The notes under the pieces: model-generated
Seen by the model: the letters and a program-made list of their open reading frames with translations, nothing else
Database searches by the model: none
Told to the model about the DNA's origin: nothing
In this document: positions 10,750-23,423 of the stretch, one piece after another
Layout: each line of letters begins with the position of its first letter
Position numbering within the stretch: position 1 is the stretch's first letter
Assembly (NCBI GenBank): GCA_016618085.1
Contig: JABLTG010000002.1
Span: forward strand, 62,001-126,000
Length of the DNA stretch: 64,000 bases
Reading direction: 5' to 3'
From: Neovahlkampfia damariscottae
Lineage: Eukaryota > Heterolobosea > Selenaionea > Neovahlkampfiida > Neovahlkampfiidae
Translations under genes and position numbers: made by a program

Positions 10750-12246
10750 TTATTCATCAAATTTTTCCAAAATCAATAATTTTTGTTCAAATTCTTCTTT
10801 TGACAATTCTTGTGAATCAAATAAATATTCCAAAGAATCTACAGCTAATTTTAAATTTTCTGAATCTTTTGATAATTTGTCAGATGAAATAGAAATTGGA
10901 AATTCCAATACTTTTGGAATTGAAATATTGTTTGTTTCATTATTTTGTTTTGATGTAATATTATTTTGTGCATTAAATAAACTTAATAAATCATCATCAT
11001 CTAAATCTTCAATTGGTGTAATTATTCTTGGATTGATTTTATCAATAGAAAAATAATAATCTTGTAATTTCAAAAATTTAAAAGATTGAAAAGATTGTAA
11101 AAATATAATTTGATCATTTGTAACTTTAATTTGAATATTAAATCCAAATTTTGATAAATTGAATTGTACTTCTTCATAAAATTCATTTTTTAAATCTGAT
11201 ACTTCAACATATAATAGAATATCACCATCTTTATATAAAAATTGAATTAAAATTTGTTTTACCTTGATATTGTTGAAATGAATATTGAAACCCAAATAAT
11301 TGTATTGATTCAAATGTTTCAAAGAATAAATTCCTTTGTGTTGATATTTGAAATGGTAATTCTTTTGTTGATGAAATATTATGTAATGTAAAATTAACTT
11401 TACATAAATCAAATACTCTCCTAATTAATAATAGATTTTTAGTTTATATTTGTAATGTTACTCAAAATCATCATCTTCTTGTTGATGAAATGATAATTTC
11501 TTTTTTGAGAATATAATTCCAATATAATAACCTTTTTCTAATTTAAATTCCATTTCTTCTATTTCTTTTTCATTAAAAGTACATTTAATTTTAATAACTT
11601 GTTCATTTTGTTTTAATGGAAAGTTCAAAGTCATAGGTTCACGTAAAATATCTTCATGTTGATAAATTAAATTTTCATCAAAATAAATTTTAAATGGATA
11701 TTCCTTTGAAGAAGGTATATTTTGTAAATTTAAAAATATTAATTTTTCGTTTTTTTTTGATTCTTTTGTTTCATCATCAAACTCTTCATGTGACTGATTT
11801 ATTGAAATGGAACCTTTAATTTCATCCAGACCAACTTTAATATGATGACCATGTTTGGATATATTTAAAGTTTGAATAACGTTCGCAAGTTTAATTGGCA
11901 TTTTAACTCTTAAATTAACTTTTAGTATTAATTCATCCCCATTATCTTCATCTGGTATAGGTGCTTCTACAGATGACTGTAATACAATCAAATCTGTTTC
12001 TTCAATTCTATCAATACATTTATATATTTTTTCGTTTTCTAAATAAAGTTCAAAAGGTTGTTTTTCTGATGCGTAAACATTTGAAATATAAATATAAAGT
12101 GGAATTTTCTCTGATTCTGTACTTTTTTTATTCTTCATTTCTTGTTGTATTTTTAGAAAGTCATCTGCGCAAAAAGTCAAAAAGATATTTATCAGTTTAC
12201 CCATAGATGTATCATATCCATACCCTGCTCCAGATAACTCATTCAT
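10750..12246 (-). CDS. Protein with three copies of an unnamed beta-rich domain
   Basis: Exons 11462-12246, 11263-11420 and 10750-11228 (473 aa). The apparent stop at 11458-11460 lies inside a 41-nt intron 11421-11461, so two frames belong to one gene. Three related units of about 85-95 residues occur: around residues 50-145, 170-255 and 268-370. Each starts with a hydrophobic strand, an N-x-x-S-x-K-x-x-PF motif (YASEKQPFELYL, IPSSKEYPFKIYF, ISSTKELPFQIS) and ends with a L-x-K-x-G/H-hydrophobic strand. The tail is acidic and coiled. I do not recognise the domain. It lies next to the TRIM-like PHR gene on the same strand; a beta-sandwich adaptor is plausible but inferred. Confidence 0.72.
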
Positions 12247-12359
12247 CAGATAAACTTCTTATACCTGTTGACTATTCCGTTGGACAACGAAAAAAAAGTC
12301 TCCAATGAACCAATCAAATTTGAATAGTAATGTAACCGTTGAAAAATATTATAATTTTT

Positions 12360-14304
12360 TTATTTAAAATAAATAACTGGTATTTGACCCATTGAAACAT
12401 CAGTTCCATTTTCATCAAGTTGACTTTTTGAAAATTCAAATTCAACACCTGTTTCTTCATGTTTGAATGAATTGAAACCATCCTCTTTTAAAAAATTTAA
12501 AAATCCTTCAAAATTTAAATTTTACCTATATGTTGAAATGTATTTTCACCTTCAATTAAAACTTTAATTGTAAAATTAATATTTTCATCAATGAGTATTG
12601 GATGATCAAAATCTAAATTTTGTACGACATTTGATTTTTTGATGGTGAATGAATATTTTTTTGAAATAATTTTTGAATCAATTTGATCATTTTTTAATAA
12701 TTCTAATAGAACATTATGTTTTCCAATACCTGTATATATTCCAATACCACATAATTGAATTGATTTGTTCACTTTAAACATGATGGCATCCTATTGGTTA
12801 AAAATAAAATTAGATAACTTACAGGTTCAATACCTTCATGACTCCAAGTCCATTCATCTGTTACAGTTTCACCTCTAATTAAATCAAATCTTTTTTCTGG
12901 TATAATTTCAGCAACAAGAGATGAACCTTTAATTTCATTTTCGAACATATGTACACGTAAATTATATTCACCAAGATGATCACCTTTTAAATGAACATAT
13001 ATTTTACCATTTTCAATTACTTTTTTTTCAATAATTGCTATTGTATTTTCTGTTGGTTTTGAAATGATATCAATTGAAAATTCAAAAATATCCAAGAATT
13101 GTTTTGATGCTGGTTCACCTTTCTTATTAAATATATTCAAAATGAATTCAATTCCTTCTTCAATTTCACCTTTGAATAATTTTTTTGACGAAATGAACGA
13201 ATTTTGAAAATCAAAAGGTTCGTCTAAATACATTTGATTTATTATTTTCATTTCATCTTTAATATCTAATACTTTATCTAAATTTTCTTTTGTTTTTTTT
13301 AAAATTAATTTGTTTGAAATTAAATCTTCTAATTTTCTAGTCAAATTTAAACCTTCTAAAATAAACATAAATGAAGAATGATTCAATGAAAATATATTTT
13401 CTGATTTCTTTAATAATTCATCTGATTTTTCACAAAATTCTTTAAATAAATTATATTCTTCAATAATTAAATCTTCTTCTTTTGATTCGTCAATTGATTT
13501 TAAAAAATATTCTTCTTTTTTTTCTAAACTTTGATGTAATTTTAAAATTTCATTTTTAATTGATTTCTTCATTCTAATTTTTTGTTCAAAAATTGATTTT
13601 AATCTTTCTTCTAAATGATTCAATTGTTCATTATATTTTAAATTTCTTTCTTTTAATTCTTCATATTGTATTGATAATTCAGAATATATCTTTTCACTTG
13701 TTGAGTTTAATTGAAGACATTTATGACCAAAATGTTCATCTGTTACACAAAGTATACATACTAATGTATTACATGTTGAACAAAACATTTTATATCTTTC
13801 CATTGGATGAAAATTACAATATTTTTGTATTTTTTCAATTTCTTTTTCTTCTTCTCCTTGTTTAATTTCAAATTTAAACCAATTATGATTCTTTTTTTTT
13901 TTAAATTTATCTCTTCTTACTTTAGTTGATGGTAATGAATGTGCTTTTTCACAATCTTCTTCACAATATAAAATTTGACAATGAATACATTCAATCACTG
14001 CTTTTCTTGTTAAACACATCTCACATGAAAGTTCTTTTGTTTTTTCTTCTTTTTTTTCTTGTTCAAAACTGATTTCTTTTTTTTCATTTTTCTGATATAT
14101 AAGAGTGAGTTTTCAATTTTTCTTTTTTACTGTTAAATTAAATTCATTTGATAATTTCCATTCTTCTATAGTTATTTTTTTATGATGTTTTGTTTTTTGA
14201 AAAGAGTGTAAAACTTTTGAACAATTTTCACATTGAAAAGAGTCACAATTTGTACAGAATATTGTTGATATTTCTTCACAACATCCCTCTTTTTTATTAA
14301 ACAT
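12360..14304 (-). CDS. TRIM-like B-box, coiled-coil, PHR-domain protein
   Basis: Exons 14131-14304, 12823-14091, 12526-12790 and 12360-12484. Zinc-finger segments come first: CEEISTIFCTNCDSFQCENC..HSFQKTKHH, then CEMCLTRKAVIECIHC, then a textbook B-box KYCNFHPMERYKMFCSTC..CILC..HFGHKC. A coiled coil of about 120 residues follows, then a filamin-like segment, and a C-terminal PHR domain (MFKVNKSIQLCGIGIYTG, closing with GTDVSMGQIPVIYF) rebuilt across introns 12791-12822 and 12485-12525. There is no RING, so ligase activity is doubtful; adaptor function is more likely. An alternative start is the ATG about 60 nt upstream using a 26-nt intron. The divergent COG7 gene begins 222 bp away. Confidence 0.8.
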
Positions 14305-14525
14305 GTTAAAACTTGATTAATCAAACCACAAATTTCTTTCAGTTCACTCATTAACAAACCACGACAACCAACCACAAATCAGAATTGTTGTTTACTTTTG
14401 ATTCGTCTAAAAGAATCATTCATATTCTCGATTTATATCTATTTTTTAACTCAAAACTACATTTTATTTTAATTCTTTTAGGTTGCCCAATCAAATTTAT
14501 TTCTCTTCCAAAACCTTGCAGTGTG

Positions 14526-16564
14526 ATGACAAGAGAAACAGAAGAAAAAGAGATCATTGATTGGATTAATGATGTAATTGATGACTCGGAAGATGAAGTA
14601 AATTAAAATCAATTTAAAAAAAAAAAGAAAAAAGTTTTGGATATTATTGATCAATTAACATTAAACTCATCAAAACTTGAAAATGAAATTGAACAAAACT
14701 TTACCAAAAGTTTAAAAAAGATACCTACATCAATTTCAGAAATTGAAGAAATGGCTAAAGAAACGAAAAAAATAAATTTAATTTTAAAAGAACTAGAACC
14801 TATTGAGATGAAGAATGAAAAAGAAATAAAAGAAATTATAAAAATGGATTCAATTTTAAAGGAAATGAAATTTTGTTTTGAAAGTTTAAAAGAAGGAAAA
14901 GAAATTAAAAAGAATTTAAATTTAATCAAAAACGAATTTGAAAAAATAGTGGAACCAAACCAAACTTCGAACTCAAGTTCAACTCAAAAACTTTCAACTC
15001 CTAATATTGAAAAGATTATTTCATTGATTTCATTAAATTCATTTAATATTGTCAAAAAATTTGAAGATTCCATCTTTAAAGAGGAATCAAAAATATTAAA
15101 AGAGTTTGAAATTAAATTATTGGATATTTTAAAACCTATTTTTATTCAAAACTTAAAAAAGAGAAATATAAATGAATTAAAGAAATATTTAAATTTATTA
15201 AATTTTGAAAGAATTGAAATTTTATTTAATTTTTATTTAAATGAAAGAATTGATGAAAAAATTAAAAATTTTAATCAAATATTTAAAGGTTTGAGTTTAT
15301 TGTTTTATAACTCTCACAGAAATAACATTACTTTTAAAACAAGAAATACCATTATATGTTCAAATATTTAAAGGTGAAATGGAAAATAAATTGAATCCAC
15401 AAGATAAAATAATTTTATTTTCTTTAAAGAAATTTAATTTTTATAAAATTTTAAGAAATGAATTTTCAACGAATGAAATTATTTTACATTACGAAAGTGC
15501 GATGGAATTTTCAGAAAAACATTTAAAATTCAAAAAAGAAATTTTAAATCCATACAATTTGATCAAGAAAGAATATCCTCAAATTGAAAAGGAAAATTTA
15601 ATTCAATTTTTAAATGGAATTAATTCAGGTTTTTGATTGGTTTTAAATTTTAATTGGTTCTTTAGATTTTAGTTTTGAAACATCTAAATTATTTGAATCT
15701 GATGAAATATTTAAATTATTAAATGAATCATTATTGAAATGGATTCGATTAAGTGAGTTTAATCATTATGAAATATTTGAAATTTATTCTGATTTTTTGA
15801 ATGAATATGGTTCAAAATTATTGAATGTTATAAAAAAAATGAAAAAAAATTTTAAATCAAAATCAATAAATAAATTTGATAGAGAATGGACATCAATTCA
15901 TGAATCAATAAAATTATATCAATTTATTGATGAATTAATAAATAAAGAAATTAAAAAATTTGAAAGTTTAATTGAAAATGTAACAAAAATTAAATTTGAA
16001 TTTTCAATAAAAGAAATAAAAAATTTAAAAATTGAAATTGAAAATTTAGTGAATGAAAATTTAATGAAGAATATTTTTGAATGTTTAAAAGATTTGTCAA
16101 ATTTAAAAATATGGAAACAACAAAATGAATCACCTTATTCATTACCTTCAATATCACCACCACCACAAGAATGGAGTTCTTTAATTACAGGTTTGTTTTA
16201 TATTTATTAATAAAAAAATAAAGAATATTTAGCAACATTACCACCTCATTTAGGTCAAGATGATGATTTATTAATTCATTTTATGAATTCTGTTTGTAAA
16301 AGAACTACTATTGAATTAATTGATAAAATATTAAAAATTAAATATTTATCAAAAGATGGTTGTAATCAATTACATTCAGATTTAGTTAATATTCAAAATA
16401 CATTAATTTATTTAATTGAATATTCAGATGAAGAATTAGAAAATTTAATATCTTTTTTAAATTTATCACAAGATGAATATTGGTCTAGTTCAAAAATATC
16501 AAAGAATTTTGAACAAATGAAAGAAAAGATTGGAATAATTAGAAATATTCAAAGAGTAAAATAA
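14526..16564 (+). CDS. COG7: Conserved oligomeric Golgi complex subunit 7
   Basis: Subunit of the COG tether used in retrograde Golgi traffic. Exons 14526-14597, 14628-15288, 15320-15628, 15666-16190 and 16224-16564 give 635 aa; introns are 30-37 nt. The N-terminus (IIDWINDVID, then a coiled coil with KLENEIEQNFTKSLKKIP) parallels human COG7 (VKEWINAAF..EVNHAVEETSHQALQNMP). The C-terminus (SPPPQEWSSLITGEYLATLPPHLG, and DLVNIQNTLIYLI) follows the human order of a three- to four-helix region. The start is ATG 14526 because a CCAATCA box at 14487-14493 lies 33 nt upstream and an in-frame extension from 14385 would swallow it. Homology is seen by eye only but extends over both ends. Confidence 0.83.
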
Positions 16565-16632
16565 AAGTATATATTTAAAGGTGATTATGTTTGAAACGAA
16601 GACTGTGTTGGAATAGAATTCTATTTCTAAAT

Positions 16633-18276
16633 TTACATTTCTCTTCTTGTTGATGAAACTGATAATGATTCAACAACAGAAGAAGTAGAGACTGTCATTA
16701 TTTCTGTTTTTTTTTCTTCTTTTTCAATTTCATTCAAAAATTCTTCAATATCATCAGCAGTTTCTTCCATTTTTTGATGGGATGATAAATCTTGTTCATT
16801 AATATTCTTAAATTGAATAAAAAATATTAAAATTAAAACAGTTGCAAAACATAAACAACCAATTGATAAAATGATAATATATGATAATTTAATGGAGAGA
16901 TGTTTGGTAAAATTAATAACTTGTCCTCCAATAAGAGCACCTATAATTTGACCAACATTTACAAATTGATTTACAATTGCAAAATCTCTAGCCATTGTTT
17001 CTTTGGGTATTGAGTTTAATGTAATAACAGTAGCAGATGACATTGAAACACCAAAACCTAATCCAATAATTGGAAATGGTAAAAATATAAATATTGGTGT
17101 TAAAATTGGATGTGAAGGTAATGATAAAACAAATGCAACAAATGACATTCCAATTAAAATAGATCCAACTCCTAAAATTAACATTGGTTTTGGTCCAAAT
17201 TTATCAGTCATCATTCCTCCAAAAATTGTACCTCCTCCTGCACATACAATGATAATAATTAAAACAACCGATGAGAAAATGATGGCTCTATCAAATTTTA
17301 AAATATCTTTTAAAAAATATTGAATAAAAGGTAAAATTAAATTAATCCCAACAAAAATTAATAAATTTGAAAGTGCAATTAAATAAAAATTAAAATAAAT
17401 TGAACAAGGAAAATGAAATGTTGTTGTAATATTCTTTATAAATTTTGAACATGAAAATATTTCTTTTCTTTTTTGTATTTTTGGTCCTTGTTCTTCTTTT
17501 AAACCAAAAACTGTATAAAATGATGATAATAATAATCCTATGGCTGCATAACTATATGAAACAATATATTTCCATTCTTTTGGTAAAAATTGCATGAATA
17601 GTGCTGCACCAAGTGTACCAAATAAAATACCAGATGCTAAACCTAATGCCTGTACTCCAGAAGCAACTCCATGTTTTTCCTTTGGAACTAAATCAGGTAA
17701 CAATCCACCATAAGGACCAACTGCGGCACTTTTAAAAGTTACTTTTTGAACTTGATTTTTTTACCTCATTGTGATTTGAACCAAAGTTAACAATCCCATC
17801 AAAATATAAATATTGTAAACGTTTTTGGATGTAAAAAATGCCATTGAAAAGAATATTACAATCGAAATTGGAACAAAAACAAAAATCCAAATTCTTCTTC
17901 GACCAAACTTTGTATTAATTTTATCTGAAAGTGATCCAAATATAGGTGTAGCTGTTATATGTGCAAGTGATCCAAGTATACCAACAAGACTATAATAAAA
18001 TTCCTTATGTTCAGGAACTATTTCACCAACTTGAGCTGGAAAGAATAATATTTAAATAATTTTGTTATTACCTGGCATTATTGTTCCTGAAATAGCTGTC
18101 CAAACAAAGTTATACCCAAACCAAAATGAAGAGATGGCGAATAATTTGTTTGTAAGAGACAAGTTACTCTCTTTTGGAACTGTTTTGTTCAAAGACGCAT
18201 CACTTCCACTCGTAGATGATGTCATTACTAAATTATAATCGTCAAAGTCATCATTGATGACTGTAGTATCCATCAT
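16633..18276 (-). CDS. Major facilitator superfamily transporter
   Basis: Exons 18072-18276, 17765-18035 and 16633-17728 (523 aa), introns 36 nt each. Twelve hydrophobic segments can be counted. The MFS motif A after TM2 reads GSLSDKINTKFGRRRIW, and a degenerate copy occurs in the second half (GGMMTDKFGPKPM). The loop PYGGLLPDLVPKEKHGVASG resembles the GPH/sugar-type MFS branch. The substrate is unknown. A cytoplasmic N-terminus of about 45 residues and a long acidic C-terminus (EETADDIEEFLNEIEKEE) could be regulatory. Two inverted CCAAT boxes lie upstream, shared with the divergent ankyrin gene. Confidence 0.88.
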
Positions 18277-18463
18277 TTTGTTTTGTAGTTGGTAATTTGT
18301 AGTTTAGGAGTTCAACCTTTGTGATTGGTTATTATTTTGATTGGATCAATGGTTTTATCCTCAAAATAAAAATGGACCCATTGTTGTAAATTTCATTTTT
18401 TGTAAGTTTTTAATCAATAATCTCAAAATAAAATCAATTCTCTTTAAAATTAACCAATCAAAA
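18277..18463. promoter_or_regulatory. Divergent promoter, MFS transporter and ankyrin gene
   Basis: 187 bp between two divergent start codons. It contains ATTGG near 18325 and 18340 and CCAATCA at 18454-18460, whose last base is three nt from the plus-strand ATG. Confidence 0.55.
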
Positions 18464-19066
18464 ATGTCTGACAAACAAGTTGTTGATGTTGCACAAGCAA
18501 TTTTCAAAAATAATCTAGCATCATTGGAAGACTTAATTCGAGATGGATTTAATATAAATAGGGCTTATTCAGCTCCAATAGGATGCCCATATGAAGATAT
18601 AGAAGAATATTCAATGAGTGGGTATTATTTACAATACAACGTTGAAGGTTTGAATACTTTTTACATTAATTATTTTATTTTAGGTTCAACAGGAGAATAT
18701 GTTCTTGATGATGCTGAAAAATATGGTAAATCTATCAAATGGACTCCATTACAAATGGCTGCTGCATATGGAAGAAAAAATGTAATAATGTTTCTATTGT
18801 CAAAAGGAGGTTTGAATTGAAACTCAATTAAAATATTAGTTGACCATAAAGTTAAAGATGATTTAGGTAATACTGCTGAAGACATTGCAGATGAATTTGA
18901 CACAAACGTTAGGATGAAGAAATTTTTTGAAGGTTTAAAAAATGAAAATGAAATTCCTTCAAAAGTAATTGATTTAGAAAAAGAAGTTGTTGAATTAGAA
19001 AAAAAAAATGAAAAATTAAAATTAAAATTGAAAGAACTGGAAGAAAGATTAATAAAAATAATGTAA
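18464..19066 (+). CDS. Small ankyrin-repeat, coiled-coil protein
   Basis: Exons 18464-18647, 18684-18809 and 18840-19066 (178 aa). Ankyrin helices are seen at residues about 5-35 (AQAIFKNNLASLEDLIRDG), about 70-100 (WTPLQMAAAYGRKNVIMFLLSKGG) and after intron 2 (DDLGNTAEDIAD). The last 40 residues are coiled coil (LEKEVVELEKKNEKLKLKLKELEE). Intron 1 (36 nt) has no stop and is a multiple of three, so unspliced RNA stays open and would insert 12 hydrophobic residues between ankyrin helices. Partners unknown. Confidence 0.8.
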
Positions 19067-19125
19067 AAAGTACTGTGGTAGTAACAGTTGATGAAAAATA
19101 AAAAGAAAATAATAAAAAATTTCTA

Positions 19126-20579
<1,454 letters not shown>

Positions 20580-20699
20580 CAGTAAACTTTTTTTCGCACT
20601 GGTTAAATTTGATTGGTCAACAAAAGATTTTTCTTATAAATCAAAATTTGAAAAAAAAATAAAAATATTAAATTTTTTGAAGAAAATTGAGAGTTGAAT

Positions 20700-21374
20700 T
20701 TATTTTTTTTGTTTTTTTTCTTTCAACGGAGCAGCTTCTTTTGCAGCTCTTTTTTTTTTGAATTGATATGAAACAGCACGAGCGTCTTTACGAGCACTAC
20801 GAACTTGATACCATGCATCTTTAGCTTTTTTATCTTGTTCAGTGATTTCACGAAGTTCAAGAGCTGGTTGTGCTTTTGTTGTTGGTAAAAGGACTCCAGT
20901 TTGTTGTGTAACATTTTGTCTTTGATCTTTTGGAGTATCATTGAGACCACCTTGTTCAGTGTATTTTTTGAGTTTTTTATCGGAAACTGATCTTCTTGGA
21001 TATAAGATTAATTTAGATTTATATTCTTCTAAACGTTGAACGTTAACTTGAAGACCTTCTTCACTGACATTTCTTCTTCTTTCATCAACTGAAATTCCGA
21101 TACTTCTAGCAAATTGAACACCTAATTTTGCAGCTTTTAATTCTGCAGGTGTGAAACCTTTTCCAAGTCTTGTTCTGTTGTTACTTTTTAAGTTTGAAAG
21201 TCTAATAAGTGGTTTAAGGTTTTGTAAAGGTCTTGGAAAAACTTGACTTGCTTTTTTGAGACGTTTTTCTTTTCTTTTTTTTGCTTTCATAGGTTGGTCG
21301 AATTTTGTTTTAACTCTGTCAACCCAGTTTTTTTTAAAGTGTGATGTCACGATTGGATTATTATGTTTAACCAT
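20700..21374 (-). CDS. RPL13: Large-subunit ribosomal protein eL13
   Basis: Structural protein of the cytosolic 60S subunit, 224 aa, intronless. The start MVKHNNPIVTSHFKKNWVDRVKT and blocks ASQVFPRPLQNLKPLIRL, AGKGFT-like RLGKGFTPAELKAAKL, GISVDERRRN and EGLQVNVQRLEEYKSKLI follow eL13 from other eukaryotes in order. The C-terminus is Lys/Ala rich. Base composition is noticeably less AT-biased than neighbours, as expected for a highly expressed gene. The promoter region carries two CCAAT boxes (about 21460 and 21485). Confidence 0.96.
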   Translation of the reverse strand: MVKHNNPIVTSHFKKNWVDRVKTKFDQPMKAKKRKEKRLKKASQVFPRPLQNLKPLIRLSNLKSNNRTRLGKGFTPAELKAAKLGVQFARSIGISVDERRRNVSEEGLQVNVQRLEEYKSKLILYPRRSVSDKKLKKYTEQGGLNDTPKDQRQNVTQQTGVLLPTTKAQPALELREITEQDKKAKDAWYQVRSARKDARAVSYQFKKKRAAKEAAPLKEKKQKK

Positions 21375-21520
21375 CTTGATTGAAGCTTGTTAATTTTTTA
21401 TTAAATTCCTCTTACTGTTCTTTACTCTTTTACGTCTAACCAAAAAAATCTAGCAATTGACCAATAAAATGCAAATGCTTTTATTGACCAATCAAAAAAA
21501 TTCAGAGAGTAAAATTTTTT
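21375..21520 (-). promoter_or_regulatory. RPL13 upstream region with two CCAAT boxes
   Basis: Two boxes in plus-strand orientation, TTGACCAATAAAATGCAAATG and TTGACCAATCAAAA, about 85-115 nt from the ATG. Between them is ATGCAAAT, an octamer-like sequence. It is the most elaborate proximal region in the window and belongs to the most highly expressed class of gene. Confidence 0.45.
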
Positions 21521-21581
21521 TTTAGAAAAAATACAATAATTTTATTTTAACTTTAAATATATTCTTTTCACTTGAAATTAA

Positions 21582-22758
21582 CTAAATTTCCAATTCAATT
21601 TTTTTCAAATTAAATATCTCTTCCAAATATTCTTTAGATATCCCAGTTTTCGCAAAATTTAATTTTTGAATACATTTTTTTGAATCAAAATCAATGTCAA
21701 ATGATTCTAATAGTGTTGAAAAATCAAAATATAATAATTTTAAATTTTTTAAATTTCTTATTTTAACATTATTTAAATTAATGCACCATGAAAGATCCAA
21801 TAGAATCAAAGAATGACAATATTCGCATATAGAATAATTTATGAAGTCATCATTGACATGTGTTTTTGATAAATTTAAAGTTTTTAAATTTGAGCATCCT
21901 TTAAATAATTCCAAATTTAAGAATTGAATTTCACTACAACTCCTTAATTCTAAATAAATTAATTGATTCGAAATTCCTCTATTTTCATTATCACCTTTTA
22001 TTATATTTTCAATTTCAAAATCATTTATTTTTGTACCAAATAGATTCAATGAATTCAATTTCTTGGTTTTATTTTTAATTTGTAATTTCTCTAAATTTTG
22101 ACAATTTCTTAAATTTAAATTCTCTAAATTTGAATTTGAAATAATTAAATTTATAATAGTTTGACAATTTTTAATTGATAAACTTTTTAAATTTTTACAT
22201 TTTTCAAGAATATTTTCAATCACGAATGATGAAATACAGTATGATTCAGAAATTAAAATATCTTTCAAATTTAAATTAAGTGAAGACAAATATTTCAAAT
22301 TTGATAACTTTTTACATTGAATAACTATCTTTTAAATAATTTAATTCATTACATTTTAATGACTCAAATTGATTAGATATGTAAAATTCAGATAATTGTT
22401 TAACTTTTTGTAATTTTAAACTCTTTAAATTTGGACAAATTTTAATTAAATTTAAATATTCTTCCTTTTCTAAATTCTTTTTAAATTCAAATAAATTTAT
22501 GTTTTCAATTGAAGAATATCCATTTTCATCTGTAAAATATTTTTGAACAAATAAAATAGAATCAGATATGTTCTTTAATTTTTTTTTTGAAGTTAAAGAT
22601 AAATGAGTTGAAAAAATGAAAACAAAATTATGAAACTTTTTTGAAACCAAAGATATGGTTTTGATTCTTTCTTTTTGTGGTAAAAAATTAATTATCATTT
22701 GTAGTACATCATCCAATTCATTTAAAATAGAAAATGAAAATATATTAATAAATGACAT
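21582..22758 (-). CDS. F-box and leucine-rich-repeat protein (frame change inside)
   Basis: Probable substrate receptor of an SCF ubiquitin ligase. The N-terminus has an F-box-like segment (LDDVLQMIINFLPQKERIKTISLVSKKFHNF). About twelve AMN1/FBXL-type leucine repeats follow (CPNLKSLKLQKVKQL, CKNLKSLSIKNCQTI, NLENLNLRNCQNLEKL, CSNLKTLNLSKTHVNDDF). The repeat series is continuous across a frame change near 22300: the N-terminal 151-residue frame ends in YLKDSYS and the next frame resumes with CKKLSNLKYLSSLNL. A single-base indel in the assembly or gene explains this best; a 75-nt intron is a weaker alternative. The start is ATG 22758 (an upstream TTG frame is rejected). Confidence 0.78.
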
Positions 22759-22821
22759 GAAGAACAACAGTTGATGTTTTTAAGAAGGCTTGGTTGGTTG
22801 AATTGAACCAATCAAAACAAA
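22759..22821. promoter_or_regulatory. Bidirectional promoter, F-box/LRR and C2 genes
   Basis: 63 bp between divergent ATGs with one CCAATCA box at 22808-22814, 7 nt from the plus-strand ATG and about 50 nt from the minus-strand ATG. No second box is present, though TTGGTTGG repeats occur at 22789-22797. Confidence 0.6.
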
Positions 22822-23374
22822 ATGGTACTAAAATCCAAAATACAAAGCGAAGACGATTTTTTGGACGATTTACATCCTGGTAAATCATCTGAGATTTCAG
22901 AAAAATTCCTCTACATAACAGTGAATAGATTGTATGGTAAAATAAAAAAATATCACTTTTTAACTTTACTATCTAAGGACTCAGAAAAGAATTTGAGGGT
23001 GTACCAAAATATATAACTATTTCTATATCCGATAAAAAGTCGAGCACAGATCAGAAAGAACAAAAAAATCCAAACTGGAACGAAACGTAAACTTTTAAAC
23101 TTATTTTAAATTTTAGAATTGCGTTTACTGTAAAGAGAAGACCACATTTTGTTTCATTCTTTTTATATTATATTGACGAAAAAAAACAAACAATTCAATT
23201 GGGAGAAGGTTCGTTTTTTTTTAGAACATATTAATATTATAAAAAGGTATTTTGCCAATAGACGAAGAATTATCAAGTGAAGAAACACAAAAAAAAGTGA
23301 TATTCGAAAATAATGGATACATAATAGGAACTGTAAACGTGACAATGATGTATCAAAAACCAAAAAAAAAATAA
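22822..23374 (+). CDS. Single C2-domain protein
   Basis: Exons 22822-22936, 22978-23086, 23117-23208 and 23247-23374 (147 aa), introns 30-41 nt. Almost the whole protein is one C2 fold: FLYITVNRLYGLRKEFEGVPKYITISI, then NPNWNETIAFTVKRRPHFVSFFLYY and a final strand IIGTVNVTMMYQ. The NPxWNET signature is clear. The usual calcium-binding aspartates in loop 1 are not obvious, so lipid or protein binding without calcium is possible. No transmembrane segment. Confidence 0.8.
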
Positions 23375-23423
23375 AACTATTTCATTGGACAAATTCATCA
23401 ACCACTCAAATCACCAAACAAGA

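Noticed and set aside
11421-11461. Separate genes at 10750-11412 and 11458-12246
   Set aside because: The stop lies inside a GT-AG intron and both sides carry copies of the same domain in a continuous spliced frame.
14651-14929. 92-codon minus-strand frame
   Set aside because: Antisense of COG7 exon 2; hydrophobic only because the sense strand is Lys/Glu rich.
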